Counted from the stretch's first letter, positions 17,450-26,351 are shown. The stretch: 64,000 nucleotides of DNA from Kribbella qitaiheensis (GCF_014217565.1 NZ_CP043661.1:5890001-5954000), one strand, 5' to 3'. Notes: a model not told the origin generated them from the letters alone. Made by a program: numbers and translations.

Positions 17450-18768
17450 CCTCGCGGGAGCTTCGGCATCGGTATGCGCTGATCAGCTTCCTGACCTGGT
17501 TGCCGACCGGGCTCTTTATCCCGGTCTTAGTCGTTCTGCTGCTGGAGCGGGGGATCGGGCTGACGACGATCGCCGCGCTGGGCGTGGCCTACTCCGTGAC
17601 GGTGATGCTGCTCGAGCTGCCCACCGGCGGTCTCGCGGATGTCGTCGGGCGTCGTCCGGTCATGGTCGCCTCGGCCGCGTCGAGCCTCGCCGCGCTGATC
17701 CTCCTCGGCTTCGCCGACTCGCTCGTCCTACTCGCCCTCTCCGCCGTACTGCGTGGGGTCGGCCGCGCGCTCGGCAGTGGTCCGGTCGAAGCCTGGTACG
17801 TCGACCAGGCCAACGAGCTCCCCGATGCCGACCTGACCCACGGGCTGTCAGTAGGCGCGATGGCGTCGTCCGTCGCGCTGGCTGTTGGAACGGTCGCCGG
17901 CGGGGTGATCCCGTTCGGGCTCGGTGCGACTCTTGCCTTGCCGGTGCTGCTCGCCGCGGGAGCCGATGGCGTTCGTCTGGTGGTGACGTTGGTGGCCATG
18001 CCCGAGCCGAAGTACGAGGCGAAGACTCTGCGGAGCGTCGTGCGCGGGGTGCCTTCGGCGATCGCGTCCGGGGTGCGGGTCGCAGGGCGGAGCGTGGTGC
18101 TGATCCGGATCCTGATGGTCTCCGCGGGGATGGGGACGACCCTGGCGGTGATGGAGTTGCTGACGCCTGCCTGGCTGACGGAGTTGGCAGGTGCGGCGGA
18201 CAGGGGAGTGCTCGCGTACGGGCTGGTGGCCGCCGTCGGGTTCGCGGCGGACGCTCTCGGGAGCGGGCTGAGCATGCCGCTGTTGCGGCGGCTCGGTTCG
18301 GTGCGAGCGGTCTGTCTGGCGGGTTACACCGTCAGCTCGCTGGCGCTGGCCGGCATGGCCGCGGCGACGGCGGTGGACGGGATCGCCGGAGTCCTCGCGG
18401 CCGCGATCGCCTACTCGCTGATGTTCGTCGGCCTCGGGGTGACGGCCGGGCCGCTGGCCCAGTTGCTGCACAGCCAGGTGGACGCGGCCGAGCGGGCGAC
18501 CGTTGTCTCCGTCGAGTCACTGATCCTGATGCTGGCCGGAGCGGTCGGCGTGGTCGGGCTGGGCCAGCTCGCGGTCTCCACCCACCCGGCGGTGGCATTC
18601 GGTGTTACGGCGGTGGTTCTGGCCGTGCTCGCCGCGCCGGTCATCGCGGTGACGCAGGGCAGCGAAGTGCGTGGCGTAGCCGGCGACCTGGCCGCGGGTG
18701 GCGTCCTCCCGGCCGCCGCTGGCGCGGCGGGCCGGGAGGCTGTCGACAGCTCACCGGACCGTCGGTAG
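17446..18768 (+). CDS. MFS transporter
   Basis: A 440-residue membrane protein with about twelve hydrophobic segments and the MFS loop motif GGLADVVGRRPVM after helix 2. Family resemblance is to actinomycete drug or metabolite exporters that are paired with an HTH regulator. It overlaps the regulator gene (ATGA) and its last 18 bases overlap the end of the convergent DHA2 exporter gene. The substrate is unknown. Confidence 0.88.
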   Translation: MTSRELRHRYALISFLTWLPTGLFIPVLVVLLLERGIGLTTIAALGVAYSVTVMLLELPTGGLADVVGRRPVMVASAASSLAALILLGFADSLVLLALSAVLRGVGRALGSGPVEAWYVDQANELPDADLTHGLSVGAMASSVALAVGTVAGGVIPFGLGATLALPVLLAAGADGVRLVVTLVAMPEPKYEAKTLRSVVRGVPSAIASGVRVAGRSVVLIRILMVSAGMGTTLAVMELLTPAWLTELAGAADRGVLAYGLVAAVGFAADALGSGLSMPLLRRLGSVRAVCLAGYTVSSLALAGMAAATAVDGIAGVLAAAIAYSLMFVGLGVTAGPLAQLLHSQVDAAERATVVSVESLILMLAGAVGVVGLGQLAVSTHPAVAFGVTAVVLAVLAAPVIAVTQGSEVRGVAGDLAAGGVLPAAAGAAGREAVDSSPDRR

Positions 18769-20217
18769 GTCGGCCTCCGAAGCCGTCGTGTCACCTGTCA
18801 GGTCTTGTCCGGGGGTGCCGGCCGGTGGCATCCGCAGGGTGATTGCGGCCAGTACGGCGCCGGCGGCGGCGATCACGGCGGCGCCGGTGAAAGCGGCTGA
18901 GTAGCCCTCGGTGAGCGAGGCGAGGTCACCGAGGCGGTCGGCGCCGTTGGCTGCGGCGACCGCGGTCATCGCAGCCAGCCCGAGCGCGGAGCCGATCTGG
19001 TAGCTGGTGTTCACGATGCCCGATGCCAGGCCACCTTCCTCCGGGCGCGCGGATGACAGCGCGATGCCGAGGCTGGGGATGAACGCCAGCGACATTCCAG
19101 CCGCGGCGATCAGCGACGCGGGCAGTACGTCGGCCCAGAACGACCCGTCGGCGCGGATCAGGGACAGTCCGGCCAGGCCGGCGGTGAGGATCGTCATGCC
19201 GGTGACGAGGGCCTTCTTCGGGCCGATCGCGGCGATCGCCTTCGGTGCGACCACGATCATGCCCAGCATGATGAACGTCGTCATCGGCAGTAGCGCCGAA
19301 CCGCTCGGGAACGCGCTCAGGCCGAGCACCTGCTGCAGGTACAGGTTCAGGAAGAACCACATCGGCACCCACGCCGCTCCCAGCAGCAGTTGCGCCACGT
19401 TGGCCGCGGCCAGGTTCGGCGCGGTGAAGATCCCCAGCCGCATCAACGGCTCACGTCGCTTGGCCTGCACGGCCATGAACACCAGCAGCAGTACGATCGC
19501 CGCCGCAGCCACCAGCAGGGTCGAAGGCGAGCCCCAGCCGACCTCCGGCGCACGCACGATCGCATACACCCCCGCGCCCAGTCCCAGCGTCACCGTCAGG
19601 GCGCCGACCACGTCGACAGATCCCCGCCGCGCCGGCGCCGGCGGCATCAACGCCCGTGTCGCGAGCAACGCGACCAGCGCGATCGGGACATTGAGGAAGA
19701 ACACCCAAGGCCACGACAGGTACTCGGTGATCACGCCACCAAGGAAGACTCCCGCCGTGCCGCCGGCCGGAGCAGCCGCCCCGTACAGCGCGATCGCCTT
19801 GGTCAACTCCTTCGGACTGCCGCCGAACAGCATCATCAGCAGCGTCAGCGCGGCCGGAGCGATCAGCGCCGCCCCAACCCCCTGAACCGCGCGGCCGGTC
19901 AGCTCGGCCGCGACAGTGGTGGCGAACCCAGCCATCAGCGACCCAGCCAACAACACCGCCCAGCCTGCCGCGAAGACGCGCCGCGCGCCCAGCAGATCAG
20001 ACAGCCGCCCACCGAGCAGCAGCAGGCCGCCGAACGCGACCACATAGGCGTTGAACACCCAGGACAGATCGCCCGGACTGAACCCCAGCTCGGTCCGCAT
20101 CTTCGGCAACGCGACACCGATGATCGAGGTGTCCATGATCACCATGAACTGCGCCGCGGCGATCACGCCGAGCGCCCACCAGCGCCGTGACGACGCCGGG
20201 ACTTCCAACTCGCTCAT
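18751..20217 (-). CDS. DHA2-family (EmrB/QacA type) MFS exporter
   Basis: A 488-residue protein with about fourteen hydrophobic segments, the N-terminal motif AAQFMVIMDTSIIGVALPKM typical of the DHA2 group and the motif GGRLSDLLGARR after helix 2. The family exports drugs and other toxic compounds by proton antiport. About 70 bases upstream is a CsoR-type operator followed by the tail of a CsoR gene, which suggests that transcription was once metal- or sulfur-regulated and may now be constitutive. Confidence 0.9.
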   Translation of the reverse strand: MSELEVPASSRRWWALGVIAAAQFMVIMDTSIIGVALPKMRTELGFSPGDLSWVFNAYVVAFGGLLLLGGRLSDLLGARRVFAAGWAVLLAGSLMAGFATTVAAELTGRAVQGVGAALIAPAALTLLMMLFGGSPKELTKAIALYGAAAPAGGTAGVFLGGVITEYLSWPWVFFLNVPIALVALLATRALMPPAPARRGSVDVVGALTVTLGLGAGVYAIVRAPEVGWGSPSTLLVAAAAIVLLLVFMAVQAKRREPLMRLGIFTAPNLAAANVAQLLLGAAWVPMWFFLNLYLQQVLGLSAFPSGSALLPMTTFIMLGMIVVAPKAIAAIGPKKALVTGMTILTAGLAGLSLIRADGSFWADVLPASLIAAAGMSLAFIPSLGIALSSARPEEGGLASGIVNTSYQIGSALGLAAMTAVAAANGADRLGDLASLTEGYSAAFTGAAVIAAAGAVLAAITLRMPPAGTPGQDLTGDTTASEADLPTVR

Positions 20218-20288
20218 ATTTACTCCTTACGGGTATGGGGTATGCATCGCCTACGCGACGATCCCAGGTGAGATTGAGGGATGAATTG

Positions 20289-20305
20289 ATACCCTAGGGG
20301 GGTAC
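20289..20305. promoter_or_regulatory. CsoR-type operator
   Basis: ATACCCTAGGGGGGTAC is a close match to the G-tract operators bound by CsoR/DUF156 repressors (ATACCC, short AT core, GGGGGTAT). It lies between the DHA2 exporter gene and the CsoR tail fragment. The assignment rests on the match and on the neighbouring CsoR remnant. Confidence 0.7.
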
Positions 20306-20318
20306 CCCGTGATTAAGC

Positions 20319-20414
20319 AAGTGGCTGGCGGACGCAGTTGCTGCCGGCGGACCGCGAGCCGACCGCAAACTCAAGGAAGCCTCCGAGGCCATCGCGCGCC
20401 TGGTGCGTTCCTGA
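20319..20414 (+). pseudogene. C-terminal fragment of a CsoR/DUF156 repressor
   Basis: Codons 20319-20414 read ADAVAAGGPRADRKLKEASE followed by AIARLVRS and a stop, which is the last third of a CsoR-family metal/persulfide-sensing repressor. The N-terminal two thirds, including the Cys-His-Cys ligand set, are missing; no start codon or ribosome site precedes the fragment. The deletion has placed the operator only 13 bases from the fragment. The remnant cannot make a working repressor. Confidence 0.75.
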
Positions 20415-20501
20415 GGCATCCCTCCTGCCGACGTTGGCAGGCCGGCAACAAGTCATGAACCGGGCCGACTGCCTGTCGAGGGTCTGATGCTGTGATGCGC
20501 T

Positions 20502-21800
20502 CTAGGAGCGGCCTTCGATGGCGACGGAGTTGTCTGCCGCGTCTGGGACGGCCCGTTGAGCGGTCGGAACTGGGGCCTGCAGCCGCCTCGGCAGTGCGAG
20601 GAAAACTCCGGCGGTGATGCAAGCCCCCGCGACGGCCAGGATCAGGGGCCGATAGCCGATGGACTCAGCCAGGATCGCGCCGCCGAGCGGTGCGCTGGCT
20701 TTGGCGATGAGGACTGGTGTGGCGAGAGTTCCGGCAATGGTGGCGTAGCCGGTGGAGCCGTAGCGGTCGAGCAGGATGGCGGGGGTGGCGATGGATGCGA
20801 CGCCGAATCCGAGTCCGAACAGGACCAGGCAGGCGATTGCGCCGGCAAGGTGGCGGCCGGTAATGGGCAGCAGCGAGATCGCGGCGCCTTGGATGACGAG
20901 GATGCCTGCGGCGATGGTGGCCATAGGCAACCACCGCGGCGACAAAGTCGTGACCACCCGTCCGGTCACCGACAGCAGGCCGAGCAGACCGGCCAGAGTC
21001 GCGGCGAGCGCAGGCGGGTGCCCGAGGGTGGTGAGGTAGAGGACGAGATGTACGGCGATGACGGCCAGCGCTGCGCTGTGCAGCACGAATGCTGCCGCGA
21101 GCAGCCAGAAGCCGGGGTCACGCAGGACCCGTCCCTGCGAAGCTGTCTGGTGGGCCCGTGCGGCCAGGTGGTGCCGGGGTGCTGTCTTGCGGACCGCGGT
21201 GGCGTGCAGCGGCACGGTGATCAAGGCGAGGACGCCGGCAAGAGTCAGCAGGGTTTGGCGCCAGCCGTGGGCCTCGACCAGGTGCCCGGTGAGCGGGATG
21301 AAGATTGAGCTGGCGAAACCGGCGACGAAAGTGATTCCCAGTAATGCCTTGGTTCGGCTGCGCGGGGCGGTGACGGCGATGACGACCGCGAAGGCAGGTT
21401 CGTACAAGACCATGGCCGAGGCCGCACCGATCACTACGAACGCCCCGTACAGCTGGGCGACAGTATGGACTTGTGACCAGCCGAGAACGCCGGCCGTGCC
21501 GAGCAGCGATCCGGTCGTCATCAGGGCCTGGCCGCCGCGTGCGTCGAGCCAACGCCCGACCGGAACTGACATCAGCCCGGTGACGAGAACCGCGGTGGTC
21601 AGGGCGCCGGCCGCGGTGGCGGTGGTGATGCCGAGGTCGCGGCTCATTGGACCGAGCAGCGCGCTGAAGGCGTAGTACAAGACGCCGTAGCCGATGGTCT
21701 GGGTGATCGCCAGGGACGCGACCAGGCGGCGAGGTACGCCGGAACGACCGCCGATTCCTGCCCGGGCGGAGCTGGGAGCGGCGGTCGTTCCGGGATCCAT
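20502..21800 (-). CDS. MFS transporter of the arsenic operon
   Basis: A 432-residue membrane protein with about twelve helices (SLAITQTIGYGVLYYAFSAL as helix 1; VPVGRWLDARGG as the MFS loop). Its ATG overlaps the stop of the FAD monooxygenase gene (TGATG), making it the fourth gene of a coupled operon with a CC-rich peptide, an M28 peptidase and the flavoprotein. Similar MFS proteins sit in actinomycete ars clusters and probably export an arsenical or its conjugate. It is not followed by a glyceraldehyde-phosphate dehydrogenase gene, so an ArsJ role is not supported. Confidence 0.85.
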   Translation of the reverse strand: MDPGTTAAPSSARAGIGGRSGVPRRLVASLAITQTIGYGVLYYAFSALLGPMSRDLGITTATAAGALTTAVLVTGLMSVPVGRWLDARGGQALMTTGSLLGTAGVLGWSQVHTVAQLYGAFVVIGAASAMVLYEPAFAVVIAVTAPRSRTKALLGITFVAGFASSIFIPLTGHLVEAHGWRQTLLTLAGVLALITVPLHATAVRKTAPRHHLAARAHQTASQGRVLRDPGFWLLAAAFVLHSAALAVIAVHLVLYLTTLGHPPALAATLAGLLGLLSVTGRVVTTLSPRWLPMATIAAGILVIQGAAISLLPITGRHLAGAIACLVLFGLGFGVASIATPAILLDRYGSTGYATIAGTLATPVLIAKASAPLGGAILAESIGYRPLILAVAGACITAGVFLALPRRLQAPVPTAQRAVPDAADNSVAIEGRS

Positions 21801-23215
21801 CAGCTGCAGCAGCCAGACACGATGGTGGTGGGCTTGTCGTCGATCACGGTGAGCAGGCCACCACTGATGCCCGTCGCGAGACCGCGCCCGGCCGGTGGGG
21901 TGATCTCGACTGCCTGAGGCGTCGGGCCGCAGCAGCCGCCGGCTGCCTCGCCACTGGACGAGGTTGTGTCGGTGAGGTTGGTGGAGCAGACCCCGGTCTC
22001 GGGCAGGTCGAGCTGCACGTCGCGGGCGGCGTCCCAGTCACCTGCCAGGGCGGCGACCACGGAGCGAGCCTGTTCGAAGCCGGTGGCCAGCAGGAACGTC
22101 GGCGCCCGGCCGTACGACTTCGCGCCCACGGCGTAGTAGCCCGGTTCGGGGTGGGCGAGTTCGTCGACTCCGTGTGGGGGCACGGTGCCGCACGAGTGCT
22201 GGTTCGGGTCGATCAGCGGCGCCAGCGCACGGGTCGATCCCAGGATCGGGTCGAGGTCGAGGCGCAGTTCGCCGACGATGGCGTGGTCGGGTCGGAAGCC
22301 GGTGGAGTTCACGACCGTGTCCGCGACGACGCGCCGCTCACCGGCGACCAGTTCGACGCGACCGTCGCTGGTCTGGTCGACGGACTCGATTCGGAAGCTG
22401 CTGACCAGCTCGACCCGCCCCGTCCGTACGAGGTTCTGCAGCCGTGATCCGAGTGCGCCGCGGGCGGGCAGTTCGTCGGCGTCGCCGCCGCCGTAGGTGC
22501 GGGCCTGATCCGCGCCGCGCACGACCCATACGACCTCCGTACCCGGAACTTGCTCGGCGAGTTCGCCGAGATCCAGCAGCGTGGTGGCGGCCGAGTGTCC
22601 GGCGCCGACGACCGCAGTACGGCGTCCCGCGAACCGGTCACGATCGCGGCCCAGAACATCAGGCAGCGCTCGGGAGATGTCAGCTGCCGCGGCAGTCTCG
22701 CCGCGTGCTGGGATGCCGGAGCCGCCGAGCACGTTGGGGCGCCGCCAGGTCCCGGCCGCGTCGATCACGGCCGAGGCGAGCAACTCGGACCCGTCGGCCA
22801 GGCGGACCAGGAACGGTGCATCCTCGCGACCGGCGGTGCGGATCCGGTCGAACCCGACCCGGGTCACGGCCTGCACTGGGGAGTTGTAGCGGATCCTGTC
22901 GCTCAGCTGGGGGGTCTTGGCCAGCGGCGCGAGGTAGGAGTCGATCAGGTCGCCGCCGGTGGGCAGGATGCCGGCGTCGGGTTCGGTCCAGCCGCCGGCC
23001 TGCTCCAGCAGCCTGCGCGACGCGCTGTCGATGTCGTAGCGCCACGGGCTGAACAGCTTGACGTGCCGCCATTCGTCGATCGCTGCGGCGACGCCCGGGC
23101 CGGACTCGAGGACGACGAAGTCGAGGCCGCGTTCGGCCAGGTGCGCGGCAGCGGCCAGGCCGATCGGGCCTGCGCCGATGACCACGACCGGCAGGTCGGA
23201 AACGGTGACGCTCAT
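21800..23215 (-). CDS. FAD-dependent monooxygenase (ArsO-like) with CC-rich tail
   Basis: A 471-residue flavoprotein. It has an N-terminal FAD-binding motif VVVIGAGPIGLAAAAHLAER, a second dinucleotide motif VVGAGHSAATTLLDLGELAE for NADPH, and an ATG-box-like NSTGFRPDH, as in ArsO-type flavin monooxygenases of actinomycete arsenic islands. The last 70 residues are unusual: they hold AGGCCGP and end in SGCCS, the same CC motif found in the small peptide of the operon and in ArsR. These cysteines could bind As(III). Both ends overlap neighbouring genes (ATGA and TGATG). The exact substrate is not known. Confidence 0.82.
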   Translation of the reverse strand: MSVTVSDLPVVVIGAGPIGLAAAAHLAERGLDFVVLESGPGVAAAIDEWRHVKLFSPWRYDIDSASRRLLEQAGGWTEPDAGILPTGGDLIDSYLAPLAKTPQLSDRIRYNSPVQAVTRVGFDRIRTAGREDAPFLVRLADGSELLASAVIDAAGTWRRPNVLGGSGIPARGETAAAADISRALPDVLGRDRDRFAGRRTAVVGAGHSAATTLLDLGELAEQVPGTEVVWVVRGADQARTYGGGDADELPARGALGSRLQNLVRTGRVELVSSFRIESVDQTSDGRVELVAGERRVVADTVVNSTGFRPDHAIVGELRLDLDPILGSTRALAPLIDPNQHSCGTVPPHGVDELAHPEPGYYAVGAKSYGRAPTFLLATGFEQARSVVAALAGDWDAARDVQLDLPETGVCSTNLTDTTSSSGEAAGGCCGPTPQAVEITPPAGRGLATGISGGLLTVIDDKPTTIVSGCCS

Positions 23216-24435
23216 GGTGTTTCTCCAAGCTGTGCAGAGTTTTTGACGAGATGGTCCACGGTCGCCGTGACCAGATCCGTCGCGGCGAGCAACGTGCGAG
23301 CTTCGACCCGGTCGGGGGTCTCGGCGGGTGTCTGGTAGCCGGGCATGCCCATGCCCATGCCGATCCCGATCGCGGCCAGGCCGGCAGCGGCGTACCGGCG
23401 GTTGTCCGAAGCCATCGACCCGGCGCGCAGCGGTACGCCGGTACGCCGTCCGGCCTGGTCCACCGCGGCCAGTAGCGGTTCGGCCGGTCCACCGGCTTCG
23501 ACCGCGGCCGCGTCGCCGAGCTGGGCCGCGCCGTCGACATTGATCACATAGGTGCTGGGGGCAACTTGGGGCGCGTGATGCGCCGACCCGCGAGCGCCGA
23601 CTTCTTCGCCGTCGAGCAACGCGACTGCCAGCCCGGCACCGACCGGCAGACGAGCCGAGACCAGCCGGGCGGCTTCGAGCACGACCGCGACGCCGGAGGC
23701 GTTGTCGGCTGCAGCGGGATGCCGTTGTTGCGGGTCGTCGCCGACTCCGTCGAAGTGTGCGGTCAGCAGCACCGAGATGTGGCCGGGCAATGGTTCGGCG
23801 AACACCCCGTACACGTTGGTCCCGGTCGCGGTGATGGTCCGCATCGGCACCGACCCCGTCACCGTCTCGCCCGCGGTGTGGGCCAGCTCGGCGTGCAGAT
23901 CGGCGCGCACCGACACGATCGCGACCTTGCCCATCGCAGGTCCGGCGATCATCTTCGGCATCCAGCCCGCCTCGTCAACACCCCTGGCGACCAACAGCCC
24001 GGCAGCCTGTTCGGCCTCCGCCCGCGCCACCGCGTGTGCGTCAGCCGCGGCGACGGCGATCCAGCCGCCACGCCACGAATCGGCGTCGGCAGACACGAGC
24101 GGACCTGAGGTTGGAGCTAGCCGAGCTGAGCTGAGCTGCTCGGCGAAGTCGCGGCGATGGACGAGCTGTCGCCGCCCGACGGTCAGTACGGGTGTGGCCA
24201 GCAGCTCCTTCACGCCACCCGCCTCGAACTGATCGAGGGCTACTGCGGCGCCAAGGTCGCGTAGTTGGCCGGCCAGCCAGACCGCGGCCGCCTTCCCGCC
24301 CGGCGTACCGATCCCGCGCCCCAGATACTGGTCGGAAGCGAGTTCACCGACGATGGCGAGCATGGCGTCGACGGAGGCGCCGCCACGGGCCGCGACGGCC
24401 TCAGCCGCGAGCGGCCACGGCGACGCGGTGCTCAT
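23212..24435 (-). CDS. M28-family metallopeptidase in the arsenic operon
   Basis: A protein of about 407 residues. The M28 zinc-site residues are recognisable: the first His and Asp in LLTAHFDGVGDD and AAADNASGVAVVLEAARL, the catalytic Glu in LLDGEEVGARGS, and the Asp in VINVDGAAQ. The fifth ligand region (YQTPAETPDRVE) has Gln where His is usual, so activity may be altered. There is no signal peptide, so it is cytoplasmic. ATG 24435 overlaps the stop of the CC-rich peptide gene and its own stop overlaps the FAD gene. An aminopeptidase coupled with a cysteine-rich peptide suggests peptide or conjugate processing, which is an inference. Confidence 0.82.
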   Translation of the reverse strand: MSTASPWPLAAEAVAARGGASVDAMLAIVGELASDQYLGRGIGTPGGKAAAVWLAGQLRDLGAAVALDQFEAGGVKELLATPVLTVGRRQLVHRRDFAEQLSSARLAPTSGPLVSADADSWRGGWIAVAAADAHAVARAEAEQAAGLLVARGVDEAGWMPKMIAGPAMGKVAIVSVRADLHAELAHTAGETVTGSVPMRTITATGTNVYGVFAEPLPGHISVLLTAHFDGVGDDPQQRHPAAADNASGVAVVLEAARLVSARLPVGAGLAVALLDGEEVGARGSAHHAPQVAPSTYVINVDGAAQLGDAAAVEAGGPAEPLLAAVDQAGRRTGVPLRAGSMASDNRRYAAAGLAAIGIGMGMGMPGYQTPAETPDRVEARTLLAATDLVTATVDHLVKNSAQLGETP

Positions 24436-24674
24436 CCGCAGCACCCGCCAGAAGTGGCCTCGTCCGTGGCAGCCTCGGCGACAGGAGCAGACCCGCAGCA
24501 TGAGCCGGCCGCGACCGCGGTGTCGGTGCCGCAGCAACCGCCCGTGGACTCTGCAGCGGCCTGCCCGGCCGGGCCGCTTCCGCAGCAGCTGCCCGCGGAC
24601 GGGGGCGCGAACGCCTGGGCCGGGTCACCGGCGAACCCGCCGGCAGGAGTGGTGGCGGTGGTTTCGGTAGCCAT
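24432..24674 (-). CDS. Small CC-rich peptide, probable arsenic binder
   Basis: An 80-residue protein with four vicinal cysteine pairs spaced along the second half: GSCCGS, GGCCGT, GSCCGS and a C-terminal GGCCG, separated by Ala/Gly/Thr-rich linkers. It has no other residues typical of enzymes. Vicinal thiols bind As(III) tightly, and the gene is first in the operon divergent from arsR-acr3-arsC, so it probably acts as a cytoplasmic arsenite scavenger or chaperone. It is coupled to the M28 peptidase gene by an ATGA overlap. Confidence 0.8.
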   Translation of the reverse strand: MATETTATTPAGGFAGDPAQAFAPPSAGSCCGSGPAGQAAAESTGGCCGTDTAVAAGSCCGSAPVAEAATDEATSGGCCG

Positions 24675-24746
24675 GATCTGGTCCTTCGTTCGAGCGGTCA
24701 GTGGAGGAACTGGATGTGCGTGCGGCGAGCGCGGACCGCCCTGGCG

Positions 24747-24816
24747 CTAAGTTGATGTTCATCTAAACAGCGATCCCCACCTTGCGTCTTGCTTAGACAG
24801 AAGTCAAGATAGACAC
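24747..24816. promoter_or_regulatory. Divergent ars promoter region with dyad
   Basis: Between the CC-peptide gene and arsR lies an AT-richer stretch holding the dyad GATG-tt-CATC at 24754-24763, within GTTGATGTTCATCTAAAC, and further AGACA repeats (AGACAG, AGACAC) towards arsR. ArsR repressors bind dyads of this kind; control of both operons is likely. Confidence 0.5.
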
Positions 24817-25182
24817 ATGTCGAAACAAGACTTGCCTCTGATCCGAAGCGGTGGCTGCTGTACGCCGATCACGGTCGCGGCCCTCGACGAGGCCATGGCG
24901 TCCGAGGGGGCAGCGGTGTTCAAGGCGCTGTCCGACCCGATCCGGCTGCGCCTGATGTCGATCATCGCCTCGGCCGGCGACGAAGTCTGCGTCTGCGACA
25001 TCACCCCGCACTTCAACGTGTCGGGACCGACGATCTCCCACCATCTGCGGGTACTCCGCGAGGCCGGACTGGTCGACTGCGAGCGCCGCGGGACCTGGGT
25101 CTACTACTGGCCGCTGCCGGACCGGCTGCAGTGGGCCTCCTCGCTCCTGTCCGTTCCTGAGGCAACCGCGCTGGCCCACTGA
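24817..25182 (+). CDS. arsR: Arsenite-responsive ArsR repressor
   Basis: A 121-residue winged-helix repressor (VFKALSDPIRLRLMSIIASA, FNVSGPTISHHLRVLREAGL). It carries C14-C15 in RSGGCCTPI and C58/C60 in EVCVCD. The N-terminal CC plus a cysteine of the CVCD motif matches the As(III) site of Corynebacterium glutamicum ArsR (Cys15, Cys16, Cys55) rather than the E. coli type. It diverges from the CC-peptide operon and precedes acr3 and arsC, so it should repress both. Confidence 0.93.
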   Translation: MSKQDLPLIRSGGCCTPITVAALDEAMASEGAAVFKALSDPIRLRLMSIIASAGDEVCVCDITPHFNVSGPTISHHLRVLREAGLVDCERRGTWVYYWPLPDRLQWASSLLSVPEATALAH

Positions 25183-25277
25183 GCACCACCGGCGGCGCCT
25201 CGTGTCGCCGCCCGCACCTCGGTCCACGCTGCCCTCACCAGGGAGACATCGTCATACCCTCATCTACCGAAGAACTC

Positions 25278-26324
25278 GTGGTGGTCGCGAAACTGTCGTT
25301 CCTCGACCGGTTCCTGGCTGTCTGGATCATCGCCGCCATGGCCCTCGGCCTGATTCTCGGCCGGCTGATCCCCGGCCTCGACGACGCGCTCGACGCGGTC
25401 AAGGTCGGCTCGGTCAGTCTTCCGATCGCGATCGGGCTGCTGCTGATGATGTACCCGGTACTGGCCAAGGTCCGCTACACCGAGACCAGCCGCGTCACCG
25501 GCGACCGGAAACTCCTGGTCGCTTCAGTGGTGCTGAACTGGGTGATCGGCCCGGCGCTGATGTTCGCGCTGGCCTGGTTACTGCTGCCCGACCTGCCGGC
25601 GTACCGCACCGGCCTGGTCATCGTCGGACTCGCCCGCTGCATCGCCATGGTGCTGATCTGGAACGACCTGTCCTGCGGCGACCGCGAAGCCGCCGCCGTC
25701 CTGGTCGCGATCAATTCCGTCTTCCAGATCATCGCCTTCGCCGCACTCGGCTGGTTCTACCTGCAGACCCTGCCCGGATGGCTAGGACTGGAGACCACGA
25801 GTGCGGAGTTCTCGATCGGCGCCATCGCGCTGAGCGTGCTGGTATTCCTCGGCGTCCCGTTGCTGGCCGGCTACCTGACCCGCACGATCGGGGAGAGGAC
25901 GCGTGGCCGTAACTGGTACGAATCTCGGTTCCTGCCGAAGATCGGCCCGGTCGCCTTGTACGGGTTGCTGTTCACGATCGTCATGTTGTTCGCCCTGCAA
26001 GGCGACGCGATCACCAGCGCGCCCCTCGACGTCGCTCGCATCGCGCTACCGCTGCTGGCCTATTTCGTCCTCATGTTCGGCGGCTCGTTCGCGCTCGGGC
26101 ACCGGCTCGACCTCGGCTACGCCAAGACCGCGACACTGGCGTTCACCGCGGCCGGAAACAACTTCGAACTCGCCATCGCCGTCGCGATCGGCACCTTCGG
26201 CGTCACCTCCGGGCAAGCCCTCGCAGGCGTCGTCGGCCCCCTGATCGAGGTCCCCGTTCTGATCGCTCTGGTCTACGTTTCGCTGTGGGCCCGGCGGCGC
26301 TTCTACCCCAACGCCATCACCTGA
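25278..26324 (+). CDS. acr3: Acr3 arsenite efflux permease
   Basis: A ten-helix permease of 348 residues as called. It carries the conserved helix-4 cysteine in GLARCIAMVLIWNDLSCGD (C121 from the GTG start) and the conserved NNFELAIAVAIGTFG segment of helix 9. It expels arsenite using the proton gradient. The first canonical start is GTG 25278, with a poor ribosome site. A good site, GGGAG at 25241-25245, lies eight bases before an in-frame ATA at 25254, so the natural start may be ATA or a mutated ATG, adding eight residues (IPSSTEEL). Confidence 0.93.
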   Translation: MVVAKLSFLDRFLAVWIIAAMALGLILGRLIPGLDDALDAVKVGSVSLPIAIGLLLMMYPVLAKVRYTETSRVTGDRKLLVASVVLNWVIGPALMFALAWLLLPDLPAYRTGLVIVGLARCIAMVLIWNDLSCGDREAAAVLVAINSVFQIIAFAALGWFYLQTLPGWLGLETTSAEFSIGAIALSVLVFLGVPLLAGYLTRTIGERTRGRNWYESRFLPKIGPVALYGLLFTIVMLFALQGDAITSAPLDVARIALPLLAYFVLMFGGSFALGHRLDLGYAKTATLAFTAAGNNFELAIAVAIGTFGVTSGQALAGVVGPLIEVPVLIALVYVSLWARRRFYPNAIT

Positions 26325-26351
26325 CCACCTTTGCCGCAAGGAGCAACCGTC

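Noticed and set aside
20502..21800. MFS of the arsenic operon as ArsJ
   Set aside because: ArsJ works with a glyceraldehyde-3-phosphate dehydrogenase encoded alongside; none is present.
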